Shown: piece by piece, positions 43,991 to 53,306 of the stretch | Numbering within the stretch: the stretch's first letter is position 1 | Layout: each line of letters begins with the position of its first letter | Source of the DNA: Bacillota bacterium | Lineage (GTDB): Bacteria; Bacillota; Clostridia; Acetivibrionales; DSM-1351 | Length of the DNA: 64,000 nucleotides | Direction of reading: 5' to 3' | Assembly (NCBI GenBank): GCA_023441625.1 | Contig: JAEZOA010000136.1 | Span: forward strand, 1-64,000 | Translations under genes and position numbers: made by a program | Notes under the pieces: model-generated | The model's database searches: none | Told to the model about the DNA's origin: nothing | What the model saw: only the letters and a program-made list of their open reading frames with translations

Positions 43991-44909
43991 TGTGATTTCC
44001 CCCTCCCGTAATATTTATAAATGCATCTTCAAGAGAGGTTTCTATTTTACTCACTCCAGAAATAGCTATACCTTGAGTTGCCAGCAATGTAGTAATTTCA
44101 GCGACCGAATCTCCCTCTACTTCAATATCAATGTATTCTTGAGAGGAACTCTTGATTAAGCTTCCAAATGCTTCTTTAAGCAATTCTAGCGCTTTATCAA
44201 CAGGCTTTACAATAAACCGATGTACAATTTTACCATTTGCTTGAGTTAGTAATTCTTCTACAGTTTTAACTCCTAATATTTCACCTTTATTAATAATAGC
44301 CACTCTATCACACATAAGTTCCATTTCAGACATCAAATGACTAGAAACAAATACAGCAACCTTTTCTTCATGTGCCAATTTTTTTAGTATATCCCTGAGT
44401 TCTCTTATTCCAGATGGATCCAAACCATTTGTAGGCTCATCCAGAATTAACAATTTAGGCTTATGTAGAAGAGCCTGGGCGAGTCCACAACGTTGCTTCA
44501 TTCCAAGAGAGTATTTTTTTACTTTATCCTTTATGCGATTTTCCATTCCAACTAATTTTACAACTTCATTAATCCTCTCTTTTGTTACACCTTCATGTAA
44601 ACGTGCATACATTTTTAGATTAGTTAATCCACTTAAATTTTTATACATTTCTGGATTCTCAACTATCCCCCCAATGTAGGACATAGCCTTTTCATAATCC
44701 TTTTTTACATTAAGGTTATTTATATAAATGTCTCCAGAATCAGTTGATAAAAAGCCCATTACCATTTTAATTGTAGTAGTCTTACCAGCTCCATTAGGTC
44801 CTAAAAAACCAAATACCTCACCAGCATATACGTCAAAAGAAATATTATTTATTATCTTTTTTTTACCAAAGGATTTATTTAAATTCGATATCTTAAGTAC
44901 TGTTTCCAA
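43983..44909 (-). CDS. ABC transporter ATP-binding protein
   Basis: 308 aa. Walker A GFLGPNGAGKTTTIKM, signature YSLGMKQRCGLAQAL, Walker B LLILDEPTNGLDPSG, and the H-loop region VFVSSHLMSE are all intact. The C-terminal ~80 residues form the extension usual in CcmA/BcrA-like exporters of small hydrophobic compounds, lantibiotics or other substrates. Translation is coupled to the permease gene. A 26-base gap separates it from the upstream anchored protein gene, indicating a three-gene operon. Confidence 0.95.
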   Translation of the reverse strand: METVLKISNLNKSFGKKKIINNISFDVYAGEVFGFLGPNGAGKTTTIKMVMGFLSTDSGDIYINNLNVKKDYEKAMSYIGGIVENPEMYKNLSGLTNLKMYARLHEGVTKERINEVVKLVGMENRIKDKVKKYSLGMKQRCGLAQALLHKPKLLILDEPTNGLDPSGIRELRDILKKLAHEEKVAVFVSSHLMSEMELMCDRVAIINKGEILGVKTVEELLTQANGKIVHRFIVKPVDKALELLKEAFGSLIKSSSQEYIDIEVEGDSVAEITTLLATQGIAISGVSKIETSLEDAFINITGGGNHIA

Positions 44910-44935
44910 TTATTATTCATTCCCTTCTATTTAAT

Positions 44936-45520
44936 TTACCTATTTATATTTAACATTGGTTCTTCAATTGCTTGCATTGGTTCTAGTAAGTCAGCGTATA
45001 TTACCTTCCATTGACCATTAACCTTTTGTAAACTAATTGTATCAGTTGTTTGAGAAGAAGCCCTCTGTTTAAGCTCTGAATCCTCTCTAACTGAATTAGT
45101 TATAATGGAAACTGTAACATTATCACCATTAAAAATGATATTTTCATAATCTTTTATTTCTTTTTTGTAATTATATACAACACCAATGCCTCTTGCTTGA
45201 TTCTCAAGATCTGATTTATAGTCTTTAATTACAGTCTTATAGGTTTGCACATTATCTGTATAAAAAGCCTTAATATCATCTGTCATAGCTTGAATATGCT
45301 TTTCAAGCTCATTTTGTGGGATCTCAGGGTTTGCCTTTCTATAATGCTGTGGAAGCTGCTTGTAATCAATCACTGTATTTATGTATTGTTGGCAAACCTC
45401 TTTAATTTTTGGAGTTTCTCTTGACTGGTAATTTGATTGAATAACAAGGAAAATTGCTACTCCTAATACTAATATTATCAATAATACTAATCCTCGGTTA
45501 ATTTTTGAAAAAAACTTCAT
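44936..45520 (-). CDS. Membrane-anchored protein with NTF2-like C-terminal domain
   Basis: 194 aa. A single N-terminal anchor (about 10-28, VLLIILVLGVAIFLVIQ) is followed by helices and, at the end, a beta stretch VNGQWKVIYADLLEP typical of NTF2-like/SnoaL-type or 'DUF' extracytoplasmic domains. No catalytic residues were recognised. Upstream of the ABC ATPase and permease on the same strand and 26 bases apart, it may be an accessory protein of that exporter, though no family precedent was recognised. Confidence 0.6.
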   Translation of the reverse strand: MKFFSKINRGLVLLIILVLGVAIFLVIQSNYQSRETPKIKEVCQQYINTVIDYKQLPQHYRKANPEIPQNELEKHIQAMTDDIKAFYTDNVQTYKTVIKDYKSDLENQARGIGVVYNYKKEIKDYENIIFNGDNVTVSIITNSVREDSELKQRASSQTTDTISLQKVNGQWKVIYADLLEPMQAIEEPMLNINR

Positions 45521-45715
45521 TTACTTACCTTGTATAATGAAAGCATGCGCTTCATATACATTCCTTTCGAGATTATTTTGTAGTATTTTTTCAAGTTTAC
45601 TCATTTTTTACATTATAATACTAATTATACTGTATAAATTGTAAATAGTCTTATTTTTAATATATTTAAGTACTTTTATCTTTCACATATTTATTTCAAA
45701 ATAATCAAAAGGACA

Positions 45716-45747
45716 TAAAAAAACCTCTGTAAACAGTTTACTGAGGC
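45716..45747 (-). terminator. Terminator after thiN
   Basis: On the minus strand CCTCAGTAAAC and GTTTACAGAGG form a hairpin (45747-45724) followed by TTTTTTTATG. It lies beyond repeat copy 6, about 50 bases past the thiN stop. Confidence 0.85.
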
Positions 45748-45757
45748 TTATTACTAA

Positions 45758-45795
45758 CTTAACATAAGCATGTTGGCTTGCCAACTTCGTTTTTT
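45758..45795 (-). repeat. Dispersed ~38-bp repeat, copy 6
   Basis: On the minus strand ACGAAGTTGGCAAGCCAACA followed by TGCTTATGTTAAG. It begins at the thiN stop codon and runs up to the terminator, so it is the thiN 3' untranslated region. Confidence 0.7.
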
Positions 45796-46431
45796 TTAAT
45801 CCTTTGACATACACACCAGCAATATTCCTTCTTTTATTGTTACTGTAGCAGTATCCTCTAAAAACTCATTACTTACTCCCCAGGATGTGCCTAAATTCAT
45901 CGTAGCGTCATTTAGCTTGTATTTTAACCCATTTGTACTAACTCCAGTAACCTTTAGTGAAATAGGAATAAGTGAGAGCTTATATCCATCTCTTTTTTCC
46001 AGTGTGAAAGTTGTATTAAACATGTAAATTTGATTATACTCGTCCATAATACATGCCTTAACGCCGGTATCAAGAAGCTTTTTCAGCAATAGTATATTCG
46101 CCAAGGAGTGATCAGCTCTAGAGCCTAATGCCCCAATAAACAGCAATTCATTTGCTCCCATTTTCAAGGCTTTCTCTATAGCCAGCTCTGAATCCGTCAT
46201 ATCCTTATCTATTGGAAATTTATAAACCTCTACTCCACACTCTGCAAAGTATTTCAGGTCTTCAGAATTTGCTGAGTCAAAATCACCAATCAGAACATTT
46301 GGTTTAATCCCCATTTTTCTCAGGTGTCCTGCTCCTCCATCAACTGAAATAATATAATCTGAAGGGAGAATGTATTTTTTAAAATAAGTATAATCATTAA
46401 TAGAGCCATTACAAACAAGAACAGCTTTCAT
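45796..46431 (-). CDS. thiN: Thiamine pyrophosphokinase
   Basis: 211 aa enzyme converting thiamine and ATP to thiamine pyrophosphate. It begins MKAVLVCNGSINDYTYFKKY and has the family motifs ISVDGGAGHLRKMGIKPNVL, IGDFDS, the acidic DKDMTDSELAIEKAL, GALGSRADHSLANI and a C-terminal beta domain with SWGVSNEFLED. All motifs are intact. It is the last gene of the rsgA-rpe-thiN run, 72 bases after rpe, as in many Firmicutes. Confidence 0.95.
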   Translation of the reverse strand: MKAVLVCNGSINDYTYFKKYILPSDYIISVDGGAGHLRKMGIKPNVLIGDFDSANSEDLKYFAECGVEVYKFPIDKDMTDSELAIEKALKMGANELLFIGALGSRADHSLANILLLKKLLDTGVKACIMDEYNQIYMFNTTFTLEKRDGYKLSLIPISLKVTGVSTNGLKYKLNDATMNLGTSWGVSNEFLEDTATVTIKEGILLVCMSKD

Positions 46432-46503
46432 TTTCCCTCTCCTAATTTTTCTTCAATTTTTGATTTTAAATTTTCTGGTTTGACTTTTATACTATCTTGC
46501 ATT

Positions 46504-47172
46504 TTATAAAGTATATCTTTGGAAGGAATTTGACTTAAGTTCTTTAATAGCCTCTCTAACATCAGGCTTATTGTACACAGCAGAACCAGCAACAATAACA
46601 TTTGCCCCAGCCTTTGTAACTGTAAAAATATTAGTTGCGTCAATGCCTCCATCCACTTCGATATCTATATTAAGTTTATTTTGAATTATCATACTATTTA
46701 ATTTTTCCACCTTCTTTGTACAGAAATTTATGTATTTCTGACCACCAAAGCCAGGGTTTACAGTCATTAACAAAACCATGTCTATATCCTGTAAAACATA
46801 GTCCAACACAGATAGTGGCGTAGCCGGATTAAGGGCAACTCCAACTTTTTTTCCAAAACTTTTTATAATCTGAATAGTTCTATTTAGGTGTACAGTTGCT
46901 TCTGCATGTACAGTAATTATGTCTGCACCTGCCTTAGCAAACTCTTCGATATAATCATTTGGTTTTGTAATCATCAGATGTACATCAAAAGGTTTCTCTG
47001 TTACTTTTCTTATACACTTAATAACTCCTGGTCCTATTGTAATATTGGGGACAAAATTACCATCCATAACATCAATATGAATTAAATCAGCACCATTAAC
47101 ATCCACTTTTTTAATTTCATCACCTAAACATGAAAAATCTGCTGATAAAATAGAGGGTGCAATTTTAATCAT
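46504..47172 (-). CDS. rpe: Ribulose-phosphate 3-epimerase
   Basis: 222 aa pentose-phosphate enzyme interconverting ribulose-5-P and xylulose-5-P. TIM-barrel landmarks: IAPSILSADFSCLGDEIKKV, HIDVMDGNFVPNITIGP, DVHLMITKP, VNPGFGGQKYI and EVDGGIDATN. The metal-binding His/Asp residues and active-site Asp are present. AAGGAGATGATAGC precedes the ATG. It lies four bases after rsgA, so the two are coupled; thiN follows. Confidence 0.97.
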   Translation of the reverse strand: MIKIAPSILSADFSCLGDEIKKVDVNGADLIHIDVMDGNFVPNITIGPGVIKCIRKVTEKPFDVHLMITKPNDYIEEFAKAGADIITVHAEATVHLNRTIQIIKSFGKKVGVALNPATPLSVLDYVLQDIDMVLLMTVNPGFGGQKYINFCTKKVEKLNSMIIQNKLNIDIEVDGGIDATNIFTVTKAGANVIVAGSAVYNKPDVREAIKELKSNSFQRYTL

Positions 47173-47176
47173 GCTA

Positions 47177-48085
47177 TCATCTCCTTGATTCCATTTTTTT
47201 TGTTTTGTATTGAGGGATATCTTTTAACATCTTATATAGCTGTGAATATCTTTGGAATCTACTACTATTTATCTCTCCACGCTTAACAGCCTCTAGAATG
47301 TGACATTCTGGTTCTGAAATATGACTACAGGATGTATACTTGCAAGTATTTAAATAATGTCTGAATTCAGGATAATAGTTTTCCAGTTCAATGTATCGAA
47401 TGTTTTCCAACTCAAATGAACTAAATCCAGGTGTATCAGCTACATATCCCCCATGTTTGAGTTCTAGTATCTCAGCATGTCTAGTGGTGTGCCTCCCACG
47501 CTCTATTTTCTCACTAACACTCCCAGTTTCCATAATCCAAGAATTCATTATTCGATTAAGAATAGTTGATTTGCCAACTCCTGACTGACCTGCAAAAACA
47601 CTAGTATGATTTTTTAGTTCTTCTTGTAAAAGCTCGTATCCAATGTTATTGACAGAGCTGACTTCAATGCATTTATATCCAACCGAGGAATAAATGTCTC
47701 TTATTTCATTAGCCAACTCATCCCCCAAATCAATTTTATTTATACAAATAATTGCTCGTAACCTTTTCTTTTCCGCTGTTATAAGAAGCTTGTCCAATAG
47801 CATAAAATCGGTACTTGGAGCTTTTACTGCTACAATAATTACTATCTGGTCGATATTTGCTATAGCTGGTCTCATCAATTCTGAAGAACGGGGCAAAATT
47901 TGATCGATTGATCCTAGCTTTTCCTGTTCATCAAGTATGCTGAACATAACCTTATCACCAGGCAGAGGAATTATAGAATTTTTTCTAAAAATTCCTCGGG
48001 CCTTACACTCATAAATTTCTTTATTTGTTTCTTCTTTTACGTAATAAAAACCACCAATTCCTTTTAGGATTATACCAAGTGGCAA
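47177..48085 (-). CDS. rsgA: Ribosome small-subunit-dependent GTPase RsgA
   Basis: 302 aa circularly permuted GTPase that checks 30S maturation. N-terminal OB fold, then permuted G motifs: CINKIDLG (G4), EVSSVNNIG (G5), AGQSGVGKSTILNRI (G1), the switch region GRHTTRHAEI and DTPGFSSFE (G3). The C-terminal zinc site is Cys-rich (CKYTSCSHISEPECHI). It has the family length. It lies downstream of the prkC-stp pair, the usual Firmicute order, and PrkC is known to phosphorylate this GTPase in relatives. Confidence 0.96.
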   Translation of the reverse strand: MPLGIILKGIGGFYYVKEETNKEIYECKARGIFRKNSIIPLPGDKVMFSILDEQEKLGSIDQILPRSSELMRPAIANIDQIVIIVAVKAPSTDFMLLDKLLITAEKKRLRAIICINKIDLGDELANEIRDIYSSVGYKCIEVSSVNNIGYELLQEELKNHTSVFAGQSGVGKSTILNRIMNSWIMETGSVSEKIERGRHTTRHAEILELKHGGYVADTPGFSSFELENIRYIELENYYPEFRHYLNTCKYTSCSHISEPECHILEAVKRGEINSSRFQRYSQLYKMLKDIPQYKTKKMESRR

Positions 48086-48141
48086 AAAACAACCTCCTCA
48101 ACTTGCTTATAGGTTAAACTACTAAATATTTTTTAATAAAC

Positions 48142-49956
48142 TTATGGAATTACTTCCTGTTCTGTGCCAGGTGTTGCCGGTGTTGCAGGTGTTGAAGGTG
48201 TTGAAGGTGTAGATGGTGTTGCTGGCGTTGTACTTGTAGCTGCTTGATCTTGAGAATTAGTTGCAGGTGTTGTTGATGCTGCTGGGTCTATCGCAGTGAG
48301 GAAAATAGTAACAGCTCCTCCCTCATCTAATTCTTCATATGCATTTGGTAATTGTCTATAAACAATTCCCGATGTAATTTCAGGTGGTATTATTTTTCCA
48401 AGTGCTAGTTTATACTTTGCAAGTTCCTGTTGAGCTTCAGTTTCATTCATACCTACTAAATTTGGCACCTTAACTTTCTTGACCTCTGGGCCCTTACTAA
48501 CATATATTATAACCTCAGTACCTACCTTTACTTCTTGACCAGCTGGCGGCTCTGTCCTTATAACATAATTAGCGGCTACATCTTTATTGTATTCTTCTTC
48601 AATTTTAGTCACTAATGATTCTGCTTTTATTTTCATTTGAGCATCTTGTTTCTCTCGGTTGATAACATCAGGAACTTTAGCTATTTGAGGACCTTTACTA
48701 ACCTCAAACTCTATAGGTGTAAACTTCCCATTCTTATACTCGATTCCTTCTTGTACGCTTTGTTTTAAAATAATGCCCTGTGCTTCGTCACTATCTTTCT
48801 CCACCTTAGTAATATCGGTAAAACCCTTTGCAGTTAGCTCCTGCTTGACCTCTTCATATTGCTTTCCTACGTAGTTTTCCATCCTGTAAACATTATCTTC
48901 TTCGCCATTGCTTAACAAACCAATAGTTATAACCAATGCAATTGCAATTATAATCAGGCTGGTTATTCCAGCAAGCCAATATGTCATATTGTTTTTCTTT
49001 TTTTCATTTCTAGCTTCCGATTGTTTATTATTAGTAACATTAGCTCTTTCTCTATTCTCAATTCCCGAACTATTTACAGCCTGCATTCTAATAGTTGATT
49101 CATTTCCAACCATCTTTTGCCCAATAAATCCACCTTGAGGCTGATTTAATACTCTGGTTAGATCAATAATCATTGAAGTAGCAGATTGATATCTAAGATT
49201 CTGCTCCTTTTGGATAGCCTTCATAATTATCTCATTTACGCCATAAGGCAAGCTTTGAACATGTTTTATAGGCTCAATTGGTACCTCCTGAATTTGTTTT
49301 AATGCCACAGCTACTGGTGTATCACCATCAAAAGGCACCTTACCAGTAACCATTTCATATAACGCAATACCAAGGGAATATAAATCAGACTTTTCATCGA
49401 TAAAACCTCCCCTAGCCTGCTCTGGAGAGAAATAATGTACAGAGCCAATTGTACTTCCAACCATAGTAATTGTAGTAGATGTAACTGCTCTTGCAATTCC
49501 AAAATCAGTTACCTTAGCTATACCCTCTTTTGTCATCAAAATATTATGAGGCTTTATATCCCTATGTATAATTTTGTTTTTATGAGCATGTTCTATAGCA
49601 GAACAAATCTGAATAGTAATTTTAACAGCGTCCTGCCAATTAAGTGCACCATGCTTATTAATATACTCCTTCAAAGTCATTCCATTTACTAGCTCCATTA
49701 CAATATAATGGATTTCATCTTGATAACCAACATCATAAATAGACACAACATTAGGATGAGAAAGACTGGCAACTGATTGTGCTTCAATATTAAAACGCTT
49801 TACAAATTCCTCGTCATTTGCAAACTCATTTCGAAGTATTTTTAATGCAACAAATCTGTTTAAAAGAGTATCCTTAGCTTTATAAACGACAGCCATTCCA
49901 CCGCCGCCGATTCTTTCTAATAATAGATATCTATTACCAAGTATCTGACCTTCCAT
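48142..49956 (-). CDS. prkC: Ser/Thr protein kinase with PASTA repeats
   Basis: 604 aa PrkC/Stk1-type membrane kinase that senses peptidoglycan and lipid II. Kinase domain 1-275: ATP loop RIGGGGMAVVYKA, Lys in VALKIL, catalytic HRDIKPHNIL, DFGIARA, activation-loop Thr residues, and APE-like SPEQARG. One membrane span (about 330-352) is followed by three PASTA repeats (starting near 360, 428 and 497; VPDVINREKQDAQMKIK, VPNLVGMNETEAQQEL). The C-terminus ends in a low-complexity Thr/Pro/Ser/Ala tail of about 45 residues. It starts eight bases after the phosphatase gene, so they form a kinase/phosphatase pair. Confidence 0.97.
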   Translation of the reverse strand: MEGQILGNRYLLLERIGGGGMAVVYKAKDTLLNRFVALKILRNEFANDEEFVKRFNIEAQSVASLSHPNVVSIYDVGYQDEIHYIVMELVNGMTLKEYINKHGALNWQDAVKITIQICSAIEHAHKNKIIHRDIKPHNILMTKEGIAKVTDFGIARAVTSTTITMVGSTIGSVHYFSPEQARGGFIDEKSDLYSLGIALYEMVTGKVPFDGDTPVAVALKQIQEVPIEPIKHVQSLPYGVNEIIMKAIQKEQNLRYQSATSMIIDLTRVLNQPQGGFIGQKMVGNESTIRMQAVNSSGIENRERANVTNNKQSEARNEKKKNNMTYWLAGITSLIIIAIALVITIGLLSNGEEDNVYRMENYVGKQYEEVKQELTAKGFTDITKVEKDSDEAQGIILKQSVQEGIEYKNGKFTPIEFEVSKGPQIAKVPDVINREKQDAQMKIKAESLVTKIEEEYNKDVAANYVIRTEPPAGQEVKVGTEVIIYVSKGPEVKKVKVPNLVGMNETEAQQELAKYKLALGKIIPPEITSGIVYRQLPNAYEELDEGGAVTIFLTAIDPAASTTPATNSQDQAATSTTPATPSTPSTPSTPATPATPGTEQEVIP

Positions 49957-49964
49957 ATTTCACC

Positions 49965-50702
49965 TCAATCAATTCTACCGATAATCACGGTGATATTATC
50001 TTCTCCACCTTTATTATTTGCATTTTCAATTAAAGTATCGCATGCAACCTGTGGATTTTCCTCTTTTGTAATAATTTCCAATATTTTATTCTCTGCTAAC
50101 ATATTTGTTAAGCCGTCAGTGCAAAGGAGAATTTGATCATTTTCACAAACATCAATCTCATATGTGTCTACCTGTATATCTGGCTCATACCCAACAGCAC
50201 GAGTTATTACATTCCTCTGAGGATGATTAACAGCTTCATCCTTAGTAATAGAACCATTCTTTACCAGCTCTTCTATATATGAATGATCCCAGGTTAATTT
50301 CTCTATTTTATTATTTCTTATAAGGTATACTCTACTATCTCCTACATGACCTATGAATAGCTTTTTATTTCTTAAAACAGCAACTATAAGGGTAGTTCCC
50401 ATACCTTGAGTAGCTTCATCAATCAGAGATAGCTTGTATAGTTCATCGTTAACTCTCGTAATAATATGTTTTAAGAGCTCTGATACATCATCTGTCCCCC
50501 AGTTTGCCTTAAGTAAATGCTTGCAAACTGAATCAACTGCTTGTTTACTGGCAACTTCTCCAGATTTATGGCCGCCCATTCCGTCAGCAATAACAAAGCT
50601 GTCTGGAACACCTGGATATCCAATCAAAACACTACAGTAATCTTCATTTAATTGTCGCTTTAATCCCAAATCTGTTTTAATACCATACTTCAAATAAATC
50701 AC
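49965..50702 (-). CDS. stp: PP2C-family protein phosphatase
   Basis: 245 aa Mn/Mg-dependent Ser/Thr phosphatase (PrpC/Stp) that reverses PrkC phosphorylation. Metal-binding motifs: GLKRQLNEDYCSVL, VIADGMGGHKSGEVAS, LFIGHVGDSRVYLI, ILLCTDGLTNML and GGEDNITVIIGRI. No membrane segment. It lies between rlmN (33-base gap) and prkC (eight-base gap). The pair acts on cell-wall and translation targets in Firmicutes. Confidence 0.96.
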   Translation of the reverse strand: MIYLKYGIKTDLGLKRQLNEDYCSVLIGYPGVPDSFVIADGMGGHKSGEVASKQAVDSVCKHLLKANWGTDDVSELLKHIITRVNDELYKLSLIDEATQGMGTTLIVAVLRNKKLFIGHVGDSRVYLIRNNKIEKLTWDHSYIEELVKNGSITKDEAVNHPQRNVITRAVGYEPDIQVDTYEIDVCENDQILLCTDGLTNMLAENKILEIITKEENPQVACDTLIENANNKGGEDNITVIIGRID

Positions 50703-50735
50703 TCCTGAAACAAACTTAAAAAACTAAAATAAATA

Positions 50736-51764
50736 TTACTCTCTATCTTGTCTATTCTTTCTCAGTTGTCCACAAGCTGCGTTAATATCACTCCCAAGCT
50801 CTCTCCTTACAGTAGTTTCAATGCCTTTTGATTCCATAATATTTTTAAAACTATCTATGTGAACTCGTGAACTTTTTTTATAGCCATTGCCCTTTACTGA
50901 ATTTACAGGTATTAAATTTACATGACAAAGCATTCCTTTTAATAATCCAGCTAAGTCTTTTGCATCCTGTTCTGAATCATTTTCTCCTGCAATCATTGCA
51001 TATTCAAAAGTAATTCTTCTTTTTGTGCTCTCAGTATATATCTTACATGCTGCAATTAATTTGTCAATAGAAAAAGACTTGTTTATAGGCATCATTTCAG
51101 AGCGTTTATCATCTCTAGGACTATGCAGAGATACTGATAAAGTAATTGGAATATTCTCTTTCGCAAGCTGTAAAATCTTTGGTACAACACCACAAGTGGA
51201 AAGAGAAATATTTCTCAACCCTATCATTAATCCATCTGGATGATTTATAATTCTTAAAAATTTAATTACATTATCGTAATTATCAAGTGGCTCACCTATC
51301 CCCATTAATACAACATGCCCTATTCTGTTACCCGAATCCTCCTGCATAGTTAAAACCTGATCAAGCATTTCACCTGCTGTCAGATTTCTAGAGAAATTTG
51401 CTCCTGTTGAAGCACAAAACTTGCAGCCCATTCGACAGCCAGCTTGTGATGAAATACATGCAGTAAAGCCGTATTTATATTTCATTAACACACTTTCAAT
51501 TATATTGCCATCGTCAAGTTCAAATAAATACTTGACTGTGGAATCTATCTGGGATTCCAGCTTGTTATCAATCTTAATTCTGCTGATCTTGAATTCCTTT
51601 CCAAGCTCTTGTCTATGCTGCTTAGAAATGTTCGTCATTTCATCTATTGTTTTTATTCCGCTATTTACCCACTTAAATATTTGTTTCGCTCTAAACTTTT
51701 GGTGACCCATTTCGGAAAGCACATTTTCTAATTCTTCCAAGGTCATATCCATTAAATTTTTCAT
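50736..51764 (-). CDS. rlmN: 23S rRNA/tRNA adenine-C2 methyltransferase RlmN
   Basis: 342 aa radical SAM enzyme that methylates A2503 of 23S rRNA and A37 of some tRNAs. Start ATG 51764 follows GGGAGG; an upstream in-frame codon at 51782 gives an extension with no SD. Cluster motif CRMGCKFC (CxxxCxxC), VVLMGIGEPLDNYDNV (SAM binding) and the C-terminal catalytic Cys in NAACGQL are present. It lies between rsmB and stp; a loose hairpin with a U-run lies in the 92-base gap. Confidence 0.96.
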   Translation of the reverse strand: MKNLMDMTLEELENVLSEMGHQKFRAKQIFKWVNSGIKTIDEMTNISKQHRQELGKEFKISRIKIDNKLESQIDSTVKYLFELDDGNIIESVLMKYKYGFTACISSQAGCRMGCKFCASTGANFSRNLTAGEMLDQVLTMQEDSGNRIGHVVLMGIGEPLDNYDNVIKFLRIINHPDGLMIGLRNISLSTCGVVPKILQLAKENIPITLSVSLHSPRDDKRSEMMPINKSFSIDKLIAACKIYTESTKRRITFEYAMIAGENDSEQDAKDLAGLLKGMLCHVNLIPVNSVKGNGYKKSSRVHIDSFKNIMESKGIETTVRRELGSDINAACGQLRKNRQDRE

Positions 51765-51856
51765 TTTTCCTCCCTGCGACAATACCTGAAAAAACCCGTG
51801 AGGCTTTTTGATATGCGAAATTCATGATGTTTGCAATAAATGTAACCCTCACATTT

Positions 51857-53206
51857 TTATATTTCCCTAATCATTTTACTTATAAAAAAACCATCTGTCT
51901 GATTAATGTTTGAATATAGTTGAATATATCCATCTTTTGAACTATCTATTTTTAGATTATCAGGCAATATATTTTCAAAGCCTATCAATTTAAACTGATT
52001 ATTTTCTGCAAGAAATTCAGAAACAATATTTATATTTTCTTCTGGTTGAATTGTGCAGGTGCTATATACCAAGCACCCTCCTACTTTCAAATACTGTGAG
52101 GCATTAGAGAGTATCTTTCTTTGCAAGCTGACAAGCTCATCTAACTCAGTAATGTTCTTTGAGTACTTGATATCTGGTTTTTTCCTTATTATTCCTAAGC
52201 CTGAACAAGGCGCATCAACTAATACCTTATCAGCTTTGCCTAGCATTGTACTATCAAGCTCACATGCATCAAAACACTCTGTTTTTATTATATCAATTCC
52301 TAGTCTTACGGCTGCGTTATCAATCAGCTTAAGCTTATGTGGATGTAAATCTCGTGCTATTATTGTTCCTTTATTATTCATAAGCTGTGCCATGTGTGTT
52401 GCTTTGCCGCCAGGTGCACTGCATACGTCCATAACCAACTCACCCTCTTTGGGATCAAGGACTCTGCTTGCAAGCATGGAGCTTTCATCCTGCACCTGAA
52501 AAAGACCGTTTTTAAAGGCTTTAAGTTTTGTAATAGAAGATGGATTTTCTAAAATAACTGCTTCTTCTAAGTATTTCCATTTTCTTGTTTTTATACCTTC
52601 TTTATGCAAGGCCTGTACCAGCTCATTCCTCATTGTTTTAATTGTGTTTACTCTTATAGTAAAATCAGGCACCTCATTATTGCTTTTTAACAGTGCTTCA
52701 GTAAACTCAACCCCAAAAAGTGAAATCCATTTCTCAACCATCCATATTGGATGTGAATAAATTATACTAAAATATTCGGCTCCATTAGCTTTATCAGGAT
52801 AAGGAAGGTTATTAATATTTTTTGACACATTTCGAAGCACTGCATTTACAAAGCGGCTCGAAGCCTGGTGCCCATACCTCTTTGCAAGTTCAACACTGGT
52901 ATTGCAGGCTGCTGATACTGGTATTTTATCAGTATGCAGCAATTGATATATTCCTAATCTTAATATATTGACAATCCAAGGTGATAATTTTTTCATTTTC
53001 ACACTTGAATATTTTCCGATTAAATAGTCGATTTCCAATAACCATTTAACTGTTCCATATACAAGGTCTGTTATAAAGGCTCTATCTAATTCCCTTAGAT
53101 TTCCCCCCTCTAAATATTTATTAATAGATATGTTTGAATAAGCACTATTTTCATTAATATCGTATAAAATCTTTAAAGCTGTCTCTCTAGCTATGTCTAT
53201 TGCCAT
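51857..53206 (-). CDS. rsmB: 16S rRNA m5C967 methyltransferase RsmB
   Basis: 449 aa. An N-terminal NusB-like RNA-binding domain (about 1-140, ARETALKILYDINEN) is fused to a SAM-dependent cytosine-C5 methyltransferase. Motifs: DVCSAPGGKATHMAQLM (SAM), ARDLHPHKL, LVDAPCSGLGIIRKKPDI and the catalytic Cys in VYSTCTIQPEEN. Start ATG 53206 (a GTG three bases earlier is possible) follows GGAG. It lies downstream of the DUF116 gene by 100 bases, in the fmt-rsmB-rlmN-stp-prkC series conserved in Firmicutes. Confidence 0.96.
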   Translation of the reverse strand: MAIDIARETALKILYDINENSAYSNISINKYLEGGNLRELDRAFITDLVYGTVKWLLEIDYLIGKYSSVKMKKLSPWIVNILRLGIYQLLHTDKIPVSAACNTSVELAKRYGHQASSRFVNAVLRNVSKNINNLPYPDKANGAEYFSIIYSHPIWMVEKWISLFGVEFTEALLKSNNEVPDFTIRVNTIKTMRNELVQALHKEGIKTRKWKYLEEAVILENPSSITKLKAFKNGLFQVQDESSMLASRVLDPKEGELVMDVCSAPGGKATHMAQLMNNKGTIIARDLHPHKLKLIDNAAVRLGIDIIKTECFDACELDSTMLGKADKVLVDAPCSGLGIIRKKPDIKYSKNITELDELVSLQRKILSNASQYLKVGGCLVYSTCTIQPEENINIVSEFLAENNQFKLIGFENILPDNLKIDSSKDGYIQLYSNINQTDGFFISKMIREI

Positions 53207-53306
53207 CACTTTTCTCCGATGCTAATCTTTCAATATTGTTCACTAAAATTAATCGCTATTCTTATCTGACCTTCAAGCAAAAGCAAAATACAAAATATAT
53301 ATTCTA

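Noticed and set aside
46428..46652. 74-codon ORF reaching from rpe to thiN
   Set aside because: It is a shadow frame of the rpe 3' end; rpe and thiN are both intact and better supported.
51789..51852. Terminator between rsmB and rlmN
   Set aside because: GTGAGG and CCTCAC with a following T-run can pair, but the 43-base loop and 6-bp stem are too weak to call.
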